Shown one piece after another: positions 18,711 to 26,855 of a DNA stretch of 64,000 nt (position 1 is its first letter; each line of letters begins with the position of its first letter). The DNA is from an uncultured Bacilli bacterium (GTDB lineage Bacteria > Bacillota_I > Bacilli_A > ML615J-28 > CAG-698). Made by a program: the position numbers and the translations under genes. The stretch lies in NCBI GenBank assembly GCA_934096585.1, contig CAKOMG010000003.1:124001-188000 (forward strand), given 5' to 3'. The notes under the pieces are model-generated. The model saw nothing but the letters and a program-made list of their open reading frames with translations, was not told where the DNA came from and ran no database searches.

Positions 18711-18855
18711 AATAACATCCTATCTTCTGTAAAATTTTTATGATTTCCTCTCTATTTTCATCTTCTTTTTCACATAATTCATCAAGTGAAGAATAAAAAT
18801 CCCTAAGTTTTGTATTTATGACACTCAATAAAATATTTGGATCTTTAATAACCAT
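18682..18855 (-). CDS. DUF4250 small protein
   Basis: This 57-codon gene is too short for routine calling. It starts at the ATG at 18855 with AAAGGAATGATAAT upstream and ends at a TAA at 18682 inside the next gene. The product contains KDPNILLSVINTKLRDF, then a serine-leucine-aspartate turn and an acidic helix, which matches the DUF4250 pattern (P-x-ILLS-x-NTKLRD-x-Y). The family is found in many Firmicutes and has no known function. It fills most of the space between the PBP gene and the phosphodiester glycosidase gene. Confidence 0.85.
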   Translation of the reverse strand: MVIKDPNILLSVINTKLRDFYSSLDELCEKEDENREEIIKILQKIGCYYDETTNQFK

Positions 18856-18889
18856 ATTATCATTCCTTTATTTATATTATAATATAAAA

Positions 18890-18927
18890 ATAAAAAAAGA
18901 GCAAACATTTTTTACTCTTTTTTAGTT
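18890..18927 (-). terminator. Probable terminator after the SpoVD-type PBP gene
   Basis: The AT-rich stem AAAAAAGAG/CTCTTTTTT spans the stop codon and ends in T-runs on the minus strand. It is weak in GC. Confidence 0.5.
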
Positions 18928-20814
18928 CGTATATAAATAAACTCTATTGCCTTCTTCTATTATTTCACCTGGATTAGGGCTTTGCATAATTATTGTATCG
19001 CCATCCCCTATAATTTCTATTGAATAATAAGGATTACGCTTAACTAATATCGTTTTTTGGTTTAAATAACTTTCAACTTTATATCGATTTTTATCAATAA
19101 AATACCTTATTTCTAATTCATATCCTCCTTCTTGTTTTTTTAAGTCTAAAATATTTATACATTCAATTAAAACTTCGCGAACAATTGGAGCAACAACTGT
19201 ACCACCATACTGTATTGAATTTATAGGGTGATTTAGTGCAATATAACAAACTAATTTAGGATCATTCATTGGTGCTATTCCCATAAATGATAAAATATAT
19301 GTATTTTCTTTATATTTTCCGTCTTCTGCAATTTGTGCAGTTCCTGTTTTGCCACCAACACGATATCCTTCAATATAACAATTTCTTGCTGTTCCCAAAG
19401 AAACTACTCTTTCTAATGCATCTCTCATAATAAGTGATGTTTCTTCACTTATTACTCTTCTTACTTCTGTTTTTTCCTTACGAATAATTTTAGAAGAACT
19501 AATGCCAATTCCTTTTAAAATATAAGGTTCATTTAAAATCCCTCCATTTACACAAGCACTAACACCATTAACAATTTGAATGGGTGTAGCGCTAATACCT
19601 TGACCAAATGAAGTTGTTGCTGTTTCCACATTTCCTATTTTATCTTTATTAAAAACAATTCCAGTTGATTCGCCTAATAAGTCAATATTTGTTTTTTCTC
19701 CATATCCATATTTTTTAACATATTCAAAAAGTTTATCTTTGCCAAGCCTTAATCCTATTTCAATAAATCCTGGGTTACATGAATTTTGTATAACTTCATA
19801 AAAAGTTTCTTCGCCATGTCCTCCAGCCTTCCAATCTCGAATTCTGACGCCATCAACTATATAAAAGCCTTTATCATAGAATCTTTCATTTACATCGAAT
19901 ACTCCTTCTTCTAATCCCGCTGAGTAAGTTACATATTTAAAAGTTGACCCTGGTTCAAAGCTTTTCCAAATTGGTAAATTTCTATTGTAAATTTTTTGAT
20001 CATAGTTTTGATAATCAACTAAATCATAATTAGGACGACTTGCCATAGCATATATTTCACTCGTTTTAGGATTCATTATTAAACCCATTGATTCTTCTGG
20101 TGTATATCTAACATCACTATTATCTAGCATTCTCTCTAAAGAAATTTGCATATCTATGTCTATTGTCAAATATAAATCAATCCCTTTAGTTGGTTCTGTA
20201 TAAGAGTCCGTTATTTCACTCAGTTTATTTCCATGCGCATCTGTAAAAATATTTGTTGAACCCATATTTCCAATGAGATAATCATTATAAATATATTCTA
20301 TCCCTGTTAATCCTTGATTATCTGCCCCAACAAAACCTAAAACATGTGCTAATACATTATCGTATGGATAATATCTTACAACGTCACTTGATATATAAAC
20401 TCCTTTTAACTTATAACCATATATTTTTTTTGCTTGCTCTATATTTATTTTTGTAGCTTCCGGTTTTAAAATTTCAATAGAAACATTTTTATTGAAATGA
20501 TATATAATATCACCTACATTTAGTCCTAATACATCCGCAATTATACCTGCTGTTTTTTCTTTATTATCAATTTGCGATGGTATTATTGTAACTGTAGGAG
20601 CTAACTTATTTCCTACTATTAGTTTTCCATTTCTATCATATATATTTCCTCTTCTTGAATTGACAGTAATATTTCTAGTCCATAAATCATATGCTCTATT
20701 TATGTAAGCTTCACTATTAAATATTTGCACATATAAAATGCGCGTTAATAAACTAATAAATAAAATAAAAACTATTAACAATGTTATACTCATTCTTTTT
20801 TTTAATATTTTCAT
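18922..20814 (-). CDS. spoVD: SpoVD/PBP2B-type class B penicillin-binding protein with one PASTA domain
   Basis: This 630-residue transpeptidase has an N-terminal membrane anchor (residues ~8-28), a dimerisation domain (RRGNIYDRNGKLI near 54; VLGFVGADNQGLTGIE near 158) and a transpeptidase domain with EPGSTFKY (SxxK), QNSCN (SxN) and GGKTGTAQ (KTG). The single C-terminal PASTA repeat ends in SPNPGEIIEEGNRVYLY. One PASTA domain and the position before the murE/mraY/murD genes fit SpoVD, which cross-links spore cortex in B. subtilis. No second class B PBP is in the window, so it could also serve cell division in this compact genome. Confidence 0.9.
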   Translation of the reverse strand: MKILKKRMSITLLIVFILFISLLTRILYVQIFNSEAYINRAYDLWTRNITVNSRRGNIYDRNGKLIVGNKLAPTVTIIPSQIDNKEKTAGIIADVLGLNVGDIIYHFNKNVSIEILKPEATKINIEQAKKIYGYKLKGVYISSDVVRYYPYDNVLAHVLGFVGADNQGLTGIEYIYNDYLIGNMGSTNIFTDAHGNKLSEITDSYTEPTKGIDLYLTIDIDMQISLERMLDNSDVRYTPEESMGLIMNPKTSEIYAMASRPNYDLVDYQNYDQKIYNRNLPIWKSFEPGSTFKYVTYSAGLEEGVFDVNERFYDKGFYIVDGVRIRDWKAGGHGEETFYEVIQNSCNPGFIEIGLRLGKDKLFEYVKKYGYGEKTNIDLLGESTGIVFNKDKIGNVETATTSFGQGISATPIQIVNGVSACVNGGILNEPYILKGIGISSSKIIRKEKTEVRRVISEETSLIMRDALERVVSLGTARNCYIEGYRVGGKTGTAQIAEDGKYKENTYILSFMGIAPMNDPKLVCYIALNHPINSIQYGGTVVAPIVREVLIECINILDLKKQEGGYELEIRYFIDKNRYKVESYLNQKTILVKRNPYYSIEIIGDGDTIIMQSPNPGEIIEEGNRVYLYTN

Positions 20815-20882
20815 ATTATCACCTTAATAATTATATTAAAAAATTAAAATGTTTATACATAAATCTTTAATACAAAAATGAA

Positions 20883-20905
20883 AAGAGCTGCATTAGCAGC
20901 TCACA
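20883..20905 (-). terminator. Terminator between rsmH and the PBP gene
   Basis: The perfect stem GAGCTGC/GCAGCTC with loop TAAT is followed on the minus strand by TTTTCATTTTT. It splits the usual mraZ-rsmH-ftsL-pbp operon in two. Confidence 0.85.
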
Positions 20906-20950
20906 AGGGGGTTAATATTATATAATGTAACTTTTTTTTTGCTTAAAAAC

Positions 20951-20998
20951 CTAATTTCTAGGCTTAATTGGTTTTGGTAAAGGTCTAAAATTTGACAT
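20951..20998 (-). CDS. Possible 15-residue ORF overlapping the rsmH end
   Basis: On the minus strand GGAG is followed eight bases later by ATG, 15 codons and TAG; the predicted peptide is MSNFRPLPKPIKPRN. It starts 14 bases before the rsmH stop in another frame and ends about 46 bases before the terminator. The strong ribosome site at this spacing is the only support. Its place is where ftsL normally stands, but it is far too short and has no membrane helix. It could be a decayed remnant or chance. Confidence 0.3.
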   Translation of the reverse strand: MSNFRPLPKPIKPRN

Positions 20999-21950
20999 AA
21001 CTATTTTCTCCTTCTGATACTCTTTCTATAATTCTTAATTTAGCACTATGTGCTCTATTGTTATAACTCAATTCTTGTTCAGTTGCTGTTATAACTTTTG
21101 TATTTACTAATTTAAATGTTCTTTTAATATCTTTTTCTTTTATTGCAATTCCTTTAGGAACCACGATATCAACTTTATTTTTAAAAACTGTTTTACATAT
21201 TCTATCCTCTAAAGAATGGAAAGTTATGACAGCTATTCTTCCATTCACATTCAAAATATTTAAGGCATCTTTTAAAGATTTTTCAAATATATTTAATTCA
21301 TCATTAACAACTATTCTTAATGCTTGAAATATTTTTTTTGCGGGATGTTTACCAGATCTTCTTACATGATTTGGAACAGCACTTAAAATAATTTCTGACA
21401 ATTCTTGTGTAGTTTCTATTGGTTTAATTGCTCTTTCTTTAACAATTTTTTTTGCGATTAAATTACTGTACTTTTCTTCTCCATATTTATAAAAAATTTT
21501 ACATAATTCATCATACTCATAAAAATTGACAATATCATACGCTTTTAGGTATTGATTTGTATCCATACGCATATCTAAATCTGCATTTATATGATAACTA
21601 AATCCTCTTTCACCAATATCTAGTTGATAAGAGGAAACACCTAAATCATATAAAGCTCCGTCTATTTTATTAATTCCTATTTTTTGTAGTTCATCAATCA
21701 AATTGACAAAGTTACTTTTGATAACAATAAAATTATCACTGATTTTTTGTAAATTTTCAGTACCTCGTTTTATAGCATAATCATCTTGATCAAAACATAC
21801 TAGTTTACCATTAGCATTTAATCTTTTTAATATTTCTTTTGAATGTCCTGCTCCACCCATTGTGCAATCAACATATATGCCATCAGGCTTAATATTTAAT
21901 CCTTCAATAGTTTCATTCAGTAAAACAGGGATATGATTATATTCTTCCAT
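20985..21950 (-). CDS. rsmH: 16S rRNA (cytosine-1402-N4)-methyltransferase
   Basis: This 321-residue SAM methyltransferase (MraW) acts on the small subunit rRNA. The N-terminus HIPVLLNETIEGL is typical; GIYVDCTMGGAGHS is motif I near residue 24; DLGVSSYQLD, RGFSYH.ADLDMRM and QALRIVVNDEL are diagnostic, and ITFHSLEDRI lies near 243. The ATG overlaps the mraZ stop by one base. The C-terminal NNRAHSAKLR is complete. Confidence 0.97.
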   Translation of the reverse strand: MEEYNHIPVLLNETIEGLNIKPDGIYVDCTMGGAGHSKEILKRLNANGKLVCFDQDDYAIKRGTENLQKISDNFIVIKSNFVNLIDELQKIGINKIDGALYDLGVSSYQLDIGERGFSYHINADLDMRMDTNQYLKAYDIVNFYEYDELCKIFYKYGEEKYSNLIAKKIVKERAIKPIETTQELSEIILSAVPNHVRRSGKHPAKKIFQALRIVVNDELNIFEKSLKDALNILNVNGRIAVITFHSLEDRICKTVFKNKVDIVVPKGIAIKEKDIKRTFKLVNTKVITATEQELSYNNRAHSAKLRIIERVSEGENSYVKF

Positions 21951-22387
21951 TATATATCCAACTCCTCACTAATAGCAGGGATCAAATCTTCATTTTCTTC
22001 TAAATACTTATCATAAGTCTCTGTATCCCAAATCTCAATTCTATTGCCTACACCAATGATTGTACATTCTTTTTTTAATTGAGCGTAATCAATTAGTTTT
22101 TGAGCTATGACAATTCTTCCTTTTGAATCTAATTCTACTTCGTAAGCACCAGAATTAAAACTACGATTAAACTTTCTATTTTTTTCTTTTGTGATTGATA
22201 AGCTATTTAATTTTATGGATAACTCATGCCATGTTTCACCAGAAAATACATAAAGACATTTTTCAAATCCTTTCGCAATAACAAAACTTCCATCTAATTG
22301 TTTTTTAAAAGAGTTTGGAATGTTTAGTCTATGACTATCATCTATATTAAAATTATATTCTCCTATAAAGCCATAATTATTATCCAT
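21950..22387 (-). CDS. mraZ: Transcriptional regulator MraZ
   Basis: This 145-residue protein has two AbrB-like swapped-hairpin domains with the family signature twice: GEYNFNIDDSHRLNIPNSF near residue 9 and YEVELDSKGRIVIAQKL near 84. MraZ forms rings that bind GGGA-type direct repeats upstream of its own gene and represses the division/wall cluster. Three such repeats lie directly before this start codon. The gene is followed by rsmH with a one-base overlap. Confidence 0.95.
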   Translation of the reverse strand: MDNNYGFIGEYNFNIDDSHRLNIPNSFKKQLDGSFVIAKGFEKCLYVFSGETWHELSIKLNSLSITKEKNRKFNRSFNSGAYEVELDSKGRIVIAQKLIDYAQLKKECTIIGVGNRIEIWDTETYDKYLEENEDLIPAISEELDI

Positions 22388-22395
22388 ATCATTTG

Positions 22396-22419
22396 TCCCG
22401 TTTTGTCCCTTTCAATCCC
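22396..22419 (-). promoter_or_regulatory. MraZ operator: three GGGA boxes at 10-base intervals
   Basis: On the minus strand GGGA occurs at 22419-22416, 22409-22406 and 22399-22396, exactly 10 bases apart, two of them as GGGACAAA. They lie between the -10 element and the mraZ ATG, and the last also sits where the ribosome site would be. Repeated GGG-type boxes on one DNA face are the known MraZ target pattern. Confidence 0.8.
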
Positions 22420-22425
22420 ATATTT

Positions 22426-22454
22426 ATTATATTACAAATCAATTATAAAAGCAA
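22426..22454 (-). promoter_or_regulatory. Sigma-A promoter of mraZ-rsmH
   Basis: The minus strand shows TTGCTT (22454-22449), 17 bases, and TATAAT (22431-22426). The start site should fall at the first GGGA box. Confidence 0.78.
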
Positions 22455-22481
22455 GTGTTTTTTCAAAAAAAATAAAAAAAA

Positions 22482-22503
22482 GCAATGTTAAAAAAACATT
22501 GCG
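22482..22503 (-). terminator. Second terminator after rpmF
   Basis: The stem GCAATGTT/AACATTGC is followed on the minus strand by a long T-run. Confidence 0.8.
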
Positions 22504-22517
22504 TAAAAAAGCAAATT

Positions 22518-22543
22518 AAAAGCGCTTCATTTAAGAGCGCTTT
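22518..22543 (-). terminator. First terminator after rpmF
   Basis: The stem AAAGCGCTC/GAAGCGCTTT lies about 20 bases after the rpmF stop. Its T-tract is short (TTTTAATT) and the hairpin at 22482 backs it up. Confidence 0.75.
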
Positions 22544-22561
22544 AATTAAATTATTAAACAA

Positions 22562-22762
22562 TTATTCAGCATCAGCAGCTTTTTCTTTGATAGTTTTAAC
22601 TTGTTTACCATCATAATAGCCACAGAAACGACATACAGTGTGAGCTAAAGTAACTTCTCCACAGTTTTTACAAACGCTCATGCCTGGTGCAACAATTTTG
22701 TAATGTGTGCGACGTTTGCGTTTTCTAGTTTTAGAAATCCTTCTAGGAGGACAAATTGGCAT
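22562..22762 (-). CDS. rpmF: 50S ribosomal protein L32 (zinc-ribbon form)
   Basis: The 66-residue protein has the L32 core RRISKTRKRKRRTH at residues 7-20 and two cysteine pairs, CKNC and CRFC, that make a zinc ribbon. The N-terminus MPICPPRR differs from the usual MAVPKRR but has a GAGGTG ribosome site. The ~10-residue tail (KEKAADAE) is acidic. It follows the DUF177 gene, the normal yceD-rpmF pair. Confidence 0.95.
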   Translation of the reverse strand: MPICPPRRISKTRKRKRRTHYKIVAPGMSVCKNCGEVTLAHTVCRFCGYYDGKQVKTIKEKAADAE

Positions 22763-22785
22763 GCCTGTTCACCTCTTCCTTGCAG

Positions 22786-23229
22786 TTATTTATCATCATC
22801 TTGATCGTTATAAAACTCTTCAAGTTCATGAACATCGTTTTGATACTCTTCAGTACCTTCTTTAAAAACGCGCATAGGTTTTTCTAAATAAACATTCTCC
22901 CATATAACGTTTTTTAAATCTATTGTTTGTTTTTCAATAAGATTAACTTCTCCATCATCAATGGTATCAAATACTTCTTCAATATTTAAATCAACTGGAA
23001 ATAGAACGGGATCTAAAGTTCTAGCACACTCAAGTGTTAAAACTCCAGTGATATGTAAAGTAAATAAATACCTATCATCAACAATGTTTCTTCCTGTTCC
23101 TTCAACATTAATTAAAGAAATGTCCAAAATATCATCAATATTTTTAATATAGTCATGAAAATCAAATTGACAAGTGAAATTAAAAGGAGTTTTACCATAT
23201 CTATATAATTGTGCTAAAGCCCATTTCAT
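22786..23229 (-). CDS. DUF177 (YceD) family protein
   Basis: This ~147-residue protein upstream of rpmF has the YceD pattern: a beta-rich N-terminus, GVLTLECARTLDP near residue 70 (one of the two cysteines usual in the family) and an acidic C-terminus. YceD homologues are linked with 23S rRNA maturation in bacteria and plants. I place the start at 23229, where ATG follows GGAAGGTG, rather than five codons upstream. Confidence 0.88.
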   Translation of the reverse strand: MKWALAQLYRYGKTPFNFTCQFDFHDYIKNIDDILDISLINVEGTGRNIVDDRYLFTLHITGVLTLECARTLDPVLFPVDLNIEEVFDTIDDGEVNLIEKQTIDLKNVIWENVYLEKPMRVFKEGTEEYQNDVHELEEFYNDQDDDK

Positions 23230-23278
23230 ATTTACACCTTCCACAACATATATATTATATCACTTTTTATCACAAAAG

Positions 23279-24517
23279 TCAATAAGAAATATCATCGATT
23301 GTTAGTTTAATAATATTAACAATTCTAGTTATTTCATTTTTTGAAAGAGAACATATAGCTATTCTTACACCAGTGGAAACAGCTAGAACAAATACACCTC
23401 GAATTTTTAATTCATTAGCAAGTAATTCAGGATTTGAATATATTACAGTAATGAAAAATCCACCACAAAAAGGATACATATATAGTCCTTTATTTTTAGC
23501 TTCACTAACAAACAATTGAGCTCTTTCGTTAACTAATGTAATTGCACCATTTAATTCATCAATCACTTTGTTTTTTAAATCAGAATTTTTATATAAAATT
23601 GTTAATAAAGAAATACCTGCTTTAGAAACATTGCTCCACCTAGTTCTTGCCAAAAATTTTGTTGATTCATAAACTTCTTTCACCATTTCTTGCGATTTGG
23701 AAACAATCACTTGAGCACCTACCCTTAATCCATAAATTGAAAATGTCTTTGAGCAACTAAAAGCTATATTAAATAAAATATTATCATTTGCTTTTGTTAG
23801 TAAAGAAAATTTCTGTCTACTTTCTTTTCTGTCTAAAATACTATAATCAAAATATGCTATATCTAAAACAACATTAAACAATGCGTTAGGTCTTGAATTC
23901 ATGTAATCAATTATTTCTAAAAACTCATCATTTGCAAGTGAATAGCCAGTTGGATTGTTACAAGGGTCATTTAAAATTGTGACAACCTTCCCCTGCTTTG
24001 CAATTATTCGATCGCAATACATAATAAAATCTGTCAAATTAAATTTATTATTTCTTATAAATGGGTATTCTTCAACAATAAAGCCATTTGAATTAGCCAT
24101 ATCTAAATAAGGTTTCCAATAGATATTAGGAAGTAACAATGTCTCGCCCATATCAAGCGCATTATAAATTGAGTTGCTTACCGCCCCTGTACCACCAGGT
24201 GTTGGGATTGCTTTGCAATACATATTATTCAAAATGTATTTTTTTTCATCTTCGAAAATCCAATCCGTAACAGCTTCATAAAACTCATTTGTTCCAGAAG
24301 ATGCAGAATAAGCATAAAAATCGTCATCACTCAAATTTTTAATAATGTTATCGATTGTCTTAAAAGAATAAAACTGGTTGTTTTCATCATACAAAGTGCC
24401 TATTGTTGAATTAATAATATTTGGGTCTTTAAGCTTTGCTTTTTTAGCTTCTGCAGCTAATGCTAAACCATCGTTTTGTAAAATTTTTCCTTTTGAATGT
24501 TTTGCTAATATATCCAT
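23279..24517 (-). CDS. PLP-dependent class I/II aminotransferase (aspartate/aromatic type)
   Basis: This ~412-residue fold-type I aminotransferase shows STIGTLYDE near residue 38, the glycine-rich TPGGTGAVSNSI near 107, LNDPCNNPTGYS near 182 (the N-x-PTG carboxylate-binding motif) and SCSKTFSIYGLRVGAQ near 257, whose lysine should carry PLP. Substrate specificity cannot be read from the sequence. The ATG at 24517 is preferred over a GTG three codons earlier because AAGGTG then falls at proper spacing. It stands alone between the ysxE terminator and the DUF177 gene. Confidence 0.88.
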   Translation of the reverse strand: MDILAKHSKGKILQNDGLALAAEAKKAKLKDPNIINSTIGTLYDENNQFYSFKTIDNIIKNLSDDDFYAYSASSGTNEFYEAVTDWIFEDEKKYILNNMYCKAIPTPGGTGAVSNSIYNALDMGETLLLPNIYWKPYLDMANSNGFIVEEYPFIRNNKFNLTDFIMYCDRIIAKQGKVVTILNDPCNNPTGYSLANDEFLEIIDYMNSRPNALFNVVLDIAYFDYSILDRKESRQKFSLLTKANDNILFNIAFSCSKTFSIYGLRVGAQVIVSKSQEMVKEVYESTKFLARTRWSNVSKAGISLLTILYKNSDLKNKVIDELNGAITLVNERAQLFVSEAKNKGLYMYPFCGGFFITVIYSNPELLANELKIRGVFVLAVSTGVRIAICSLSKNEITRIVNIIKLTIDDISY

Positions 24518-24568
24518 AAAAATCACCTTAATATATTATACAGCATTTCTATTTTTTTTTCAACAAAA

Positions 24569-24593
24569 AGATGATTTGTTAAACAAATCATCT
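24569..24593 (-). terminator. Terminator after ysxE
   Basis: The stem AGATGATTTG/CAAATCATCT is followed on the minus strand by TTTTTG and a later T-run. Confidence 0.82.
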
Positions 24594-24595
24594 AA

Positions 24596-25540
24596 TTACT
24601 CATTTTTTATACTAAATCTTTTAAAAAAATCTCTTATACATCTAGTAGTATAAATAAAACTCTGAGTAGTTATATAATCTTTTTCATTGATAATTAATCC
24701 TCTAATATAAATTAATAAAACTAAAAACTCAAAATACTCAATATAAAAAGAATCTTCATATTGTGAAAAATAATCATTAATACTTGAAGTAAAATCAAAA
24801 TTTAAATCCTCGTTTTCCACATAGAATCTAGCAATATCTAAAGATGGAATACCAATTTTGCCATTATCAACACTAATTAAATACTGTTCACCATTATTAG
24901 TAATAATATGTTCTAACTTTGGATTATTATGAATAAAACAAAACACAACATTCTTTTCTTCTTTTATAGCATTAATAATTTTCTTATTTAATTTAATCAT
25001 GACCTTTTTGGCATCCAATATATATTGATAATTTTTAAGAATAGGTATGCTAAACTCATCAAATGGTAATGCTTCAATAGTCCTAACAAACGATTCAATT
25101 AAAGTAAATTTATAATCTAAATAGCTCATTACTTCATCCATTTTCTTTTTTGAACGGCTAACATTCAACATCTTTTTATATGAAGTTTGTTTATGTAATA
25201 TATTTAACTGTTCTAACAAATGTTTGGCTTTTATTTCATTCATTGCGTAAGTATCATCAATGAAAGGCAACACATAATATTCGTCTTCTAAACTTATCCC
25301 AGTTGTAAATTCATTTCTCTTATTCATTATGGGATAAACGATATTGGATATACCTTCATTATGCAAAAAATTGTATTTGTTTTTTAAATTAAAATTTGTT
25401 TTTTTAACTAAATATTTTTTATTTGTTTTTGATAATACTTTAAATGATTTTGAAGAAATAGGATAAAAACTATCAAATTCTAGGTCATAAGCCTTTAATG
25501 ATTCAGATGCAATTTTTCTAATTAAACTATCTTTCATCAA
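24596..25540 (-). CDS. ysxE: YsxE/CotS-like spore coat kinase-fold protein
   Basis: This 314-residue protein has an aminoglycoside-kinase-like fold. An N-lobe lysine lies in KKYLVKKTNF, LLEQLNILHKQT follows, and a catalytic-loop-like segment reads CFIHNNPKLEHII near residue 205, followed by SVDNGKIGIPSLDIARFY. The usual HGD catalytic aspartate is replaced by asparagine (HNNP), as seen in other coat kinase-like proteins, so activity is doubtful. It overlaps spoVID by 14 bases; spoVID-ysxE is the conserved Bacillus pair. Expected place: spore coat, mother-cell side. Confidence 0.85.
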   Translation of the reverse strand: MMKDSLIRKIASESLKAYDLEFDSFYPISSKSFKVLSKTNKKYLVKKTNFNLKNKYNFLHNEGISNIVYPIMNKRNEFTTGISLEDEYYVLPFIDDTYAMNEIKAKHLLEQLNILHKQTSYKKMLNVSRSKKKMDEVMSYLDYKFTLIESFVRTIEALPFDEFSIPILKNYQYILDAKKVMIKLNKKIINAIKEEKNVVFCFIHNNPKLEHIITNNGEQYLISVDNGKIGIPSLDIARFYVENEDLNFDFTSSINDYFSQYEDSFYIEYFEFLVLLIYIRGLIINEKDYITTQSFIYTTRCIRDFFKRFSIKNE

Positions 25541-26162
25541 TTATTAATCTTCTCGTTTTGTTAAAGTCGTCATTATCGTTTAGTAATTGAGTTATTGAAA
25601 TTCTTTTTTCTTTTGCTAATTGTTCTATTTCTTTTTCATTTTGTAAATAATAAACATTTATAGAAGCATAGTTTTCTTTCAAATTATTAAAATTTACATT
25701 TGTGTCATTAATTAAATTAATGCTATCACGGACATTCATTTTTTCTTCTAATTTTTTTGTGTAATCATCAGTAATTTCATCAGTTGTATTTGAAACTTTT
25801 ATTATTTCTTCTTCTATTTCTACAGGAACTTCCATTATTTGTTCATCCAATGCGTAATCAACAACTAATGTAAAAGAACAATTTATACCATCATTATTTT
25901 CAGATATTTTTTCTTCATCAATAATTATTTTATTAATTTTAATATTTCGATCTCGAAATACTACAGTAAAAGGTACTAAATCCTCAAAGCCTTGATGTGT
26001 AGATATCTCACTTGTATTTTTTTGATATGTTCCATTAATTTTTACATCTCCATTCAAAGTATCATTTTTTAATAAGTATGATGACACCTCAAAATTAACC
26101 GTTTCTAACTTTACAAACTGATTCAATTTTATTTCATGTTCACATTTGATTTTAATTTCCAT
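25527..26162 (-). CDS. spoVID: SpoVID-like spore coat morphogenetic protein
   Basis: This 211-residue protein has an N-terminal beta-rich domain (residues ~1-105; SSYLLKNDTLNGDVKINGTY, VPFTVVFRDRNI) matching the SpoVID N-terminus, a short acidic linker (~110-150) and a C-terminal LysM-like segment (INVYYLQNEKEIEQLAKEKR, then ISITQLL). B. subtilis SpoVID has the same order but a much longer linker (~575 residues total). It helps the coat encase the spore. A candidate sigma-E promoter and a strong AGGAGG site lie upstream. Confidence 0.8.
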   Translation of the reverse strand: MEIKIKCEHEIKLNQFVKLETVNFEVSSYLLKNDTLNGDVKINGTYQKNTSEISTHQGFEDLVPFTVVFRDRNIKINKIIIDEEKISENNDGINCSFTLVVDYALDEQIMEVPVEIEEEIIKVSNTTDEITDDYTKKLEEKMNVRDSINLINDTNVNFNNLKENYASINVYYLQNEKEIEQLAKEKRISITQLLNDNDDFNKTRRLIIDER

Positions 26163-26181
26163 TTAAATTCCTCCTATTTTA

Positions 26182-26210
26182 TTTATATGTAAAAAGATAA
26201 AAAAATAAAC
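26182..26210 (-). promoter_or_regulatory. Candidate sigma-E promoter of spoVID-ysxE
   Basis: The minus strand shows GTTTATT (26210-26204), 14 bases, then CATATAAA (26189-26182). Against the B. subtilis sigma-E consensus (KHATATT-N14-CATACAHT) most positions agree. It is about 20 bases ahead of the spoVID start codon. Confidence 0.5.
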
Positions 26211-26236
26211 ATTAATTTTAAAATTAAACTAAAAAA

Positions 26237-26251
26237 AGCAGCTATGCTGCT
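26237..26251 (-). terminator. Terminator at the spoIIIAH stop codon
   Basis: The stem AGCAGC/GCTGCT with a three-base loop overlaps the stop codon and is followed by a T-run on the minus strand. Confidence 0.7.
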
Positions 26252-26763
26252 TCCTTAACTGTTCCCATAACTTCTTCTACTGTTTCAAATTCTACACATA
26301 CGTCACTATATTTACCATTAAATTCTAAAATTGTCATTTTAATAATTTCATTTGCCTTTGTAATACTATGTTCATTTGCGACAACAGTTACATCCACACT
26401 TTTATCAGTTGCGTGAACAAAAGCATCTTGATATCCTAAATTCATAATTTCTAATTCTAATAATAATTCGCATTCAGTCGTAGCATTAATTGCATTTTTT
26501 TGTTCAATTGCATTATTAATTTCAACAGTGGTTGCATCTATCGATCCAATAATGGCATCGAGTGCAGTAATTTGTTCATTTCTTTCATTTTTTAATGTTA
26601 GACGCATTGCGGACAAAGCTTCTAATCTTCCAGTTGTTTGGGTAACGTTATTTTGATCATCACCATTTGGATTATCTGCTCTTTTTGGTGCTTTAATGAA
26701 ATAAACAGTCAACATCATTACTAAAGTTAATAGTATTAAAGCTAATTGATTTTTTTTAAACAA
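26242..26763 (-). CDS. spoIIIAH: Stage III sporulation protein SpoIIIAH
   Basis: This ~173-residue protein has one N-terminal membrane helix (about residues 7-24) and an extracytoplasmic YscJ/FliF-like domain. ALSAMRLTLKNERNEQI near 55 and LGYQDAFVHATDKSVDVTV near 118 match the conserved SpoIIIAH core. In spore-formers it forms the mother-cell ring of the SpoIIIAH-SpoIIQ channel. I choose the TTG at 26763 because GGAGGGTG precedes it by eight bases and the N-terminus then fits B. subtilis; the ATG at 26778 lies within that ribosome site. It stands alone, without spoIIIAA-AG next to it. Confidence 0.88.
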   Translation of the reverse strand: MFKKNQLALILLTLVMMLTVYFIKAPKRADNPNGDDQNNVTQTTGRLEALSAMRLTLKNERNEQITALDAIIGSIDATTVEINNAIEQKNAINATTECELLLELEIMNLGYQDAFVHATDKSVDVTVVANEHSITKANEIIKMTILEFNGKYSDVCVEFETVEEVMGTVKEAA

Positions 26764-26787
26764 GTTTTCACCCTCCATAGTCAATAA

Positions 26788-26816
26788 ACTATATGATAAC
26801 TAAAATAATTATATTA
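26788..26816 (-). promoter_or_regulatory. Candidate sigma-E promoter of spoIIIAH
   Basis: The minus strand shows TAATATA (26816-26810), 14 bases, then CATATAGT (26795-26788), about 24 bases before the TTG start. It fits the mother-cell sigma-E consensus at most positions. Confidence 0.5.
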
Positions 26817-26833
26817 CAAAAAAATAAAAAAAC

Positions 26834-26850
26834 CCACTAATAAATAGTGG
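26834..26850 (-). terminator. Terminator after the DUF1189-like gene
   Basis: The stem CCACTA/TAGTGG is followed on the minus strand by seven T. Confidence 0.82.
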
Positions 26851-26855
26851 ATTAA

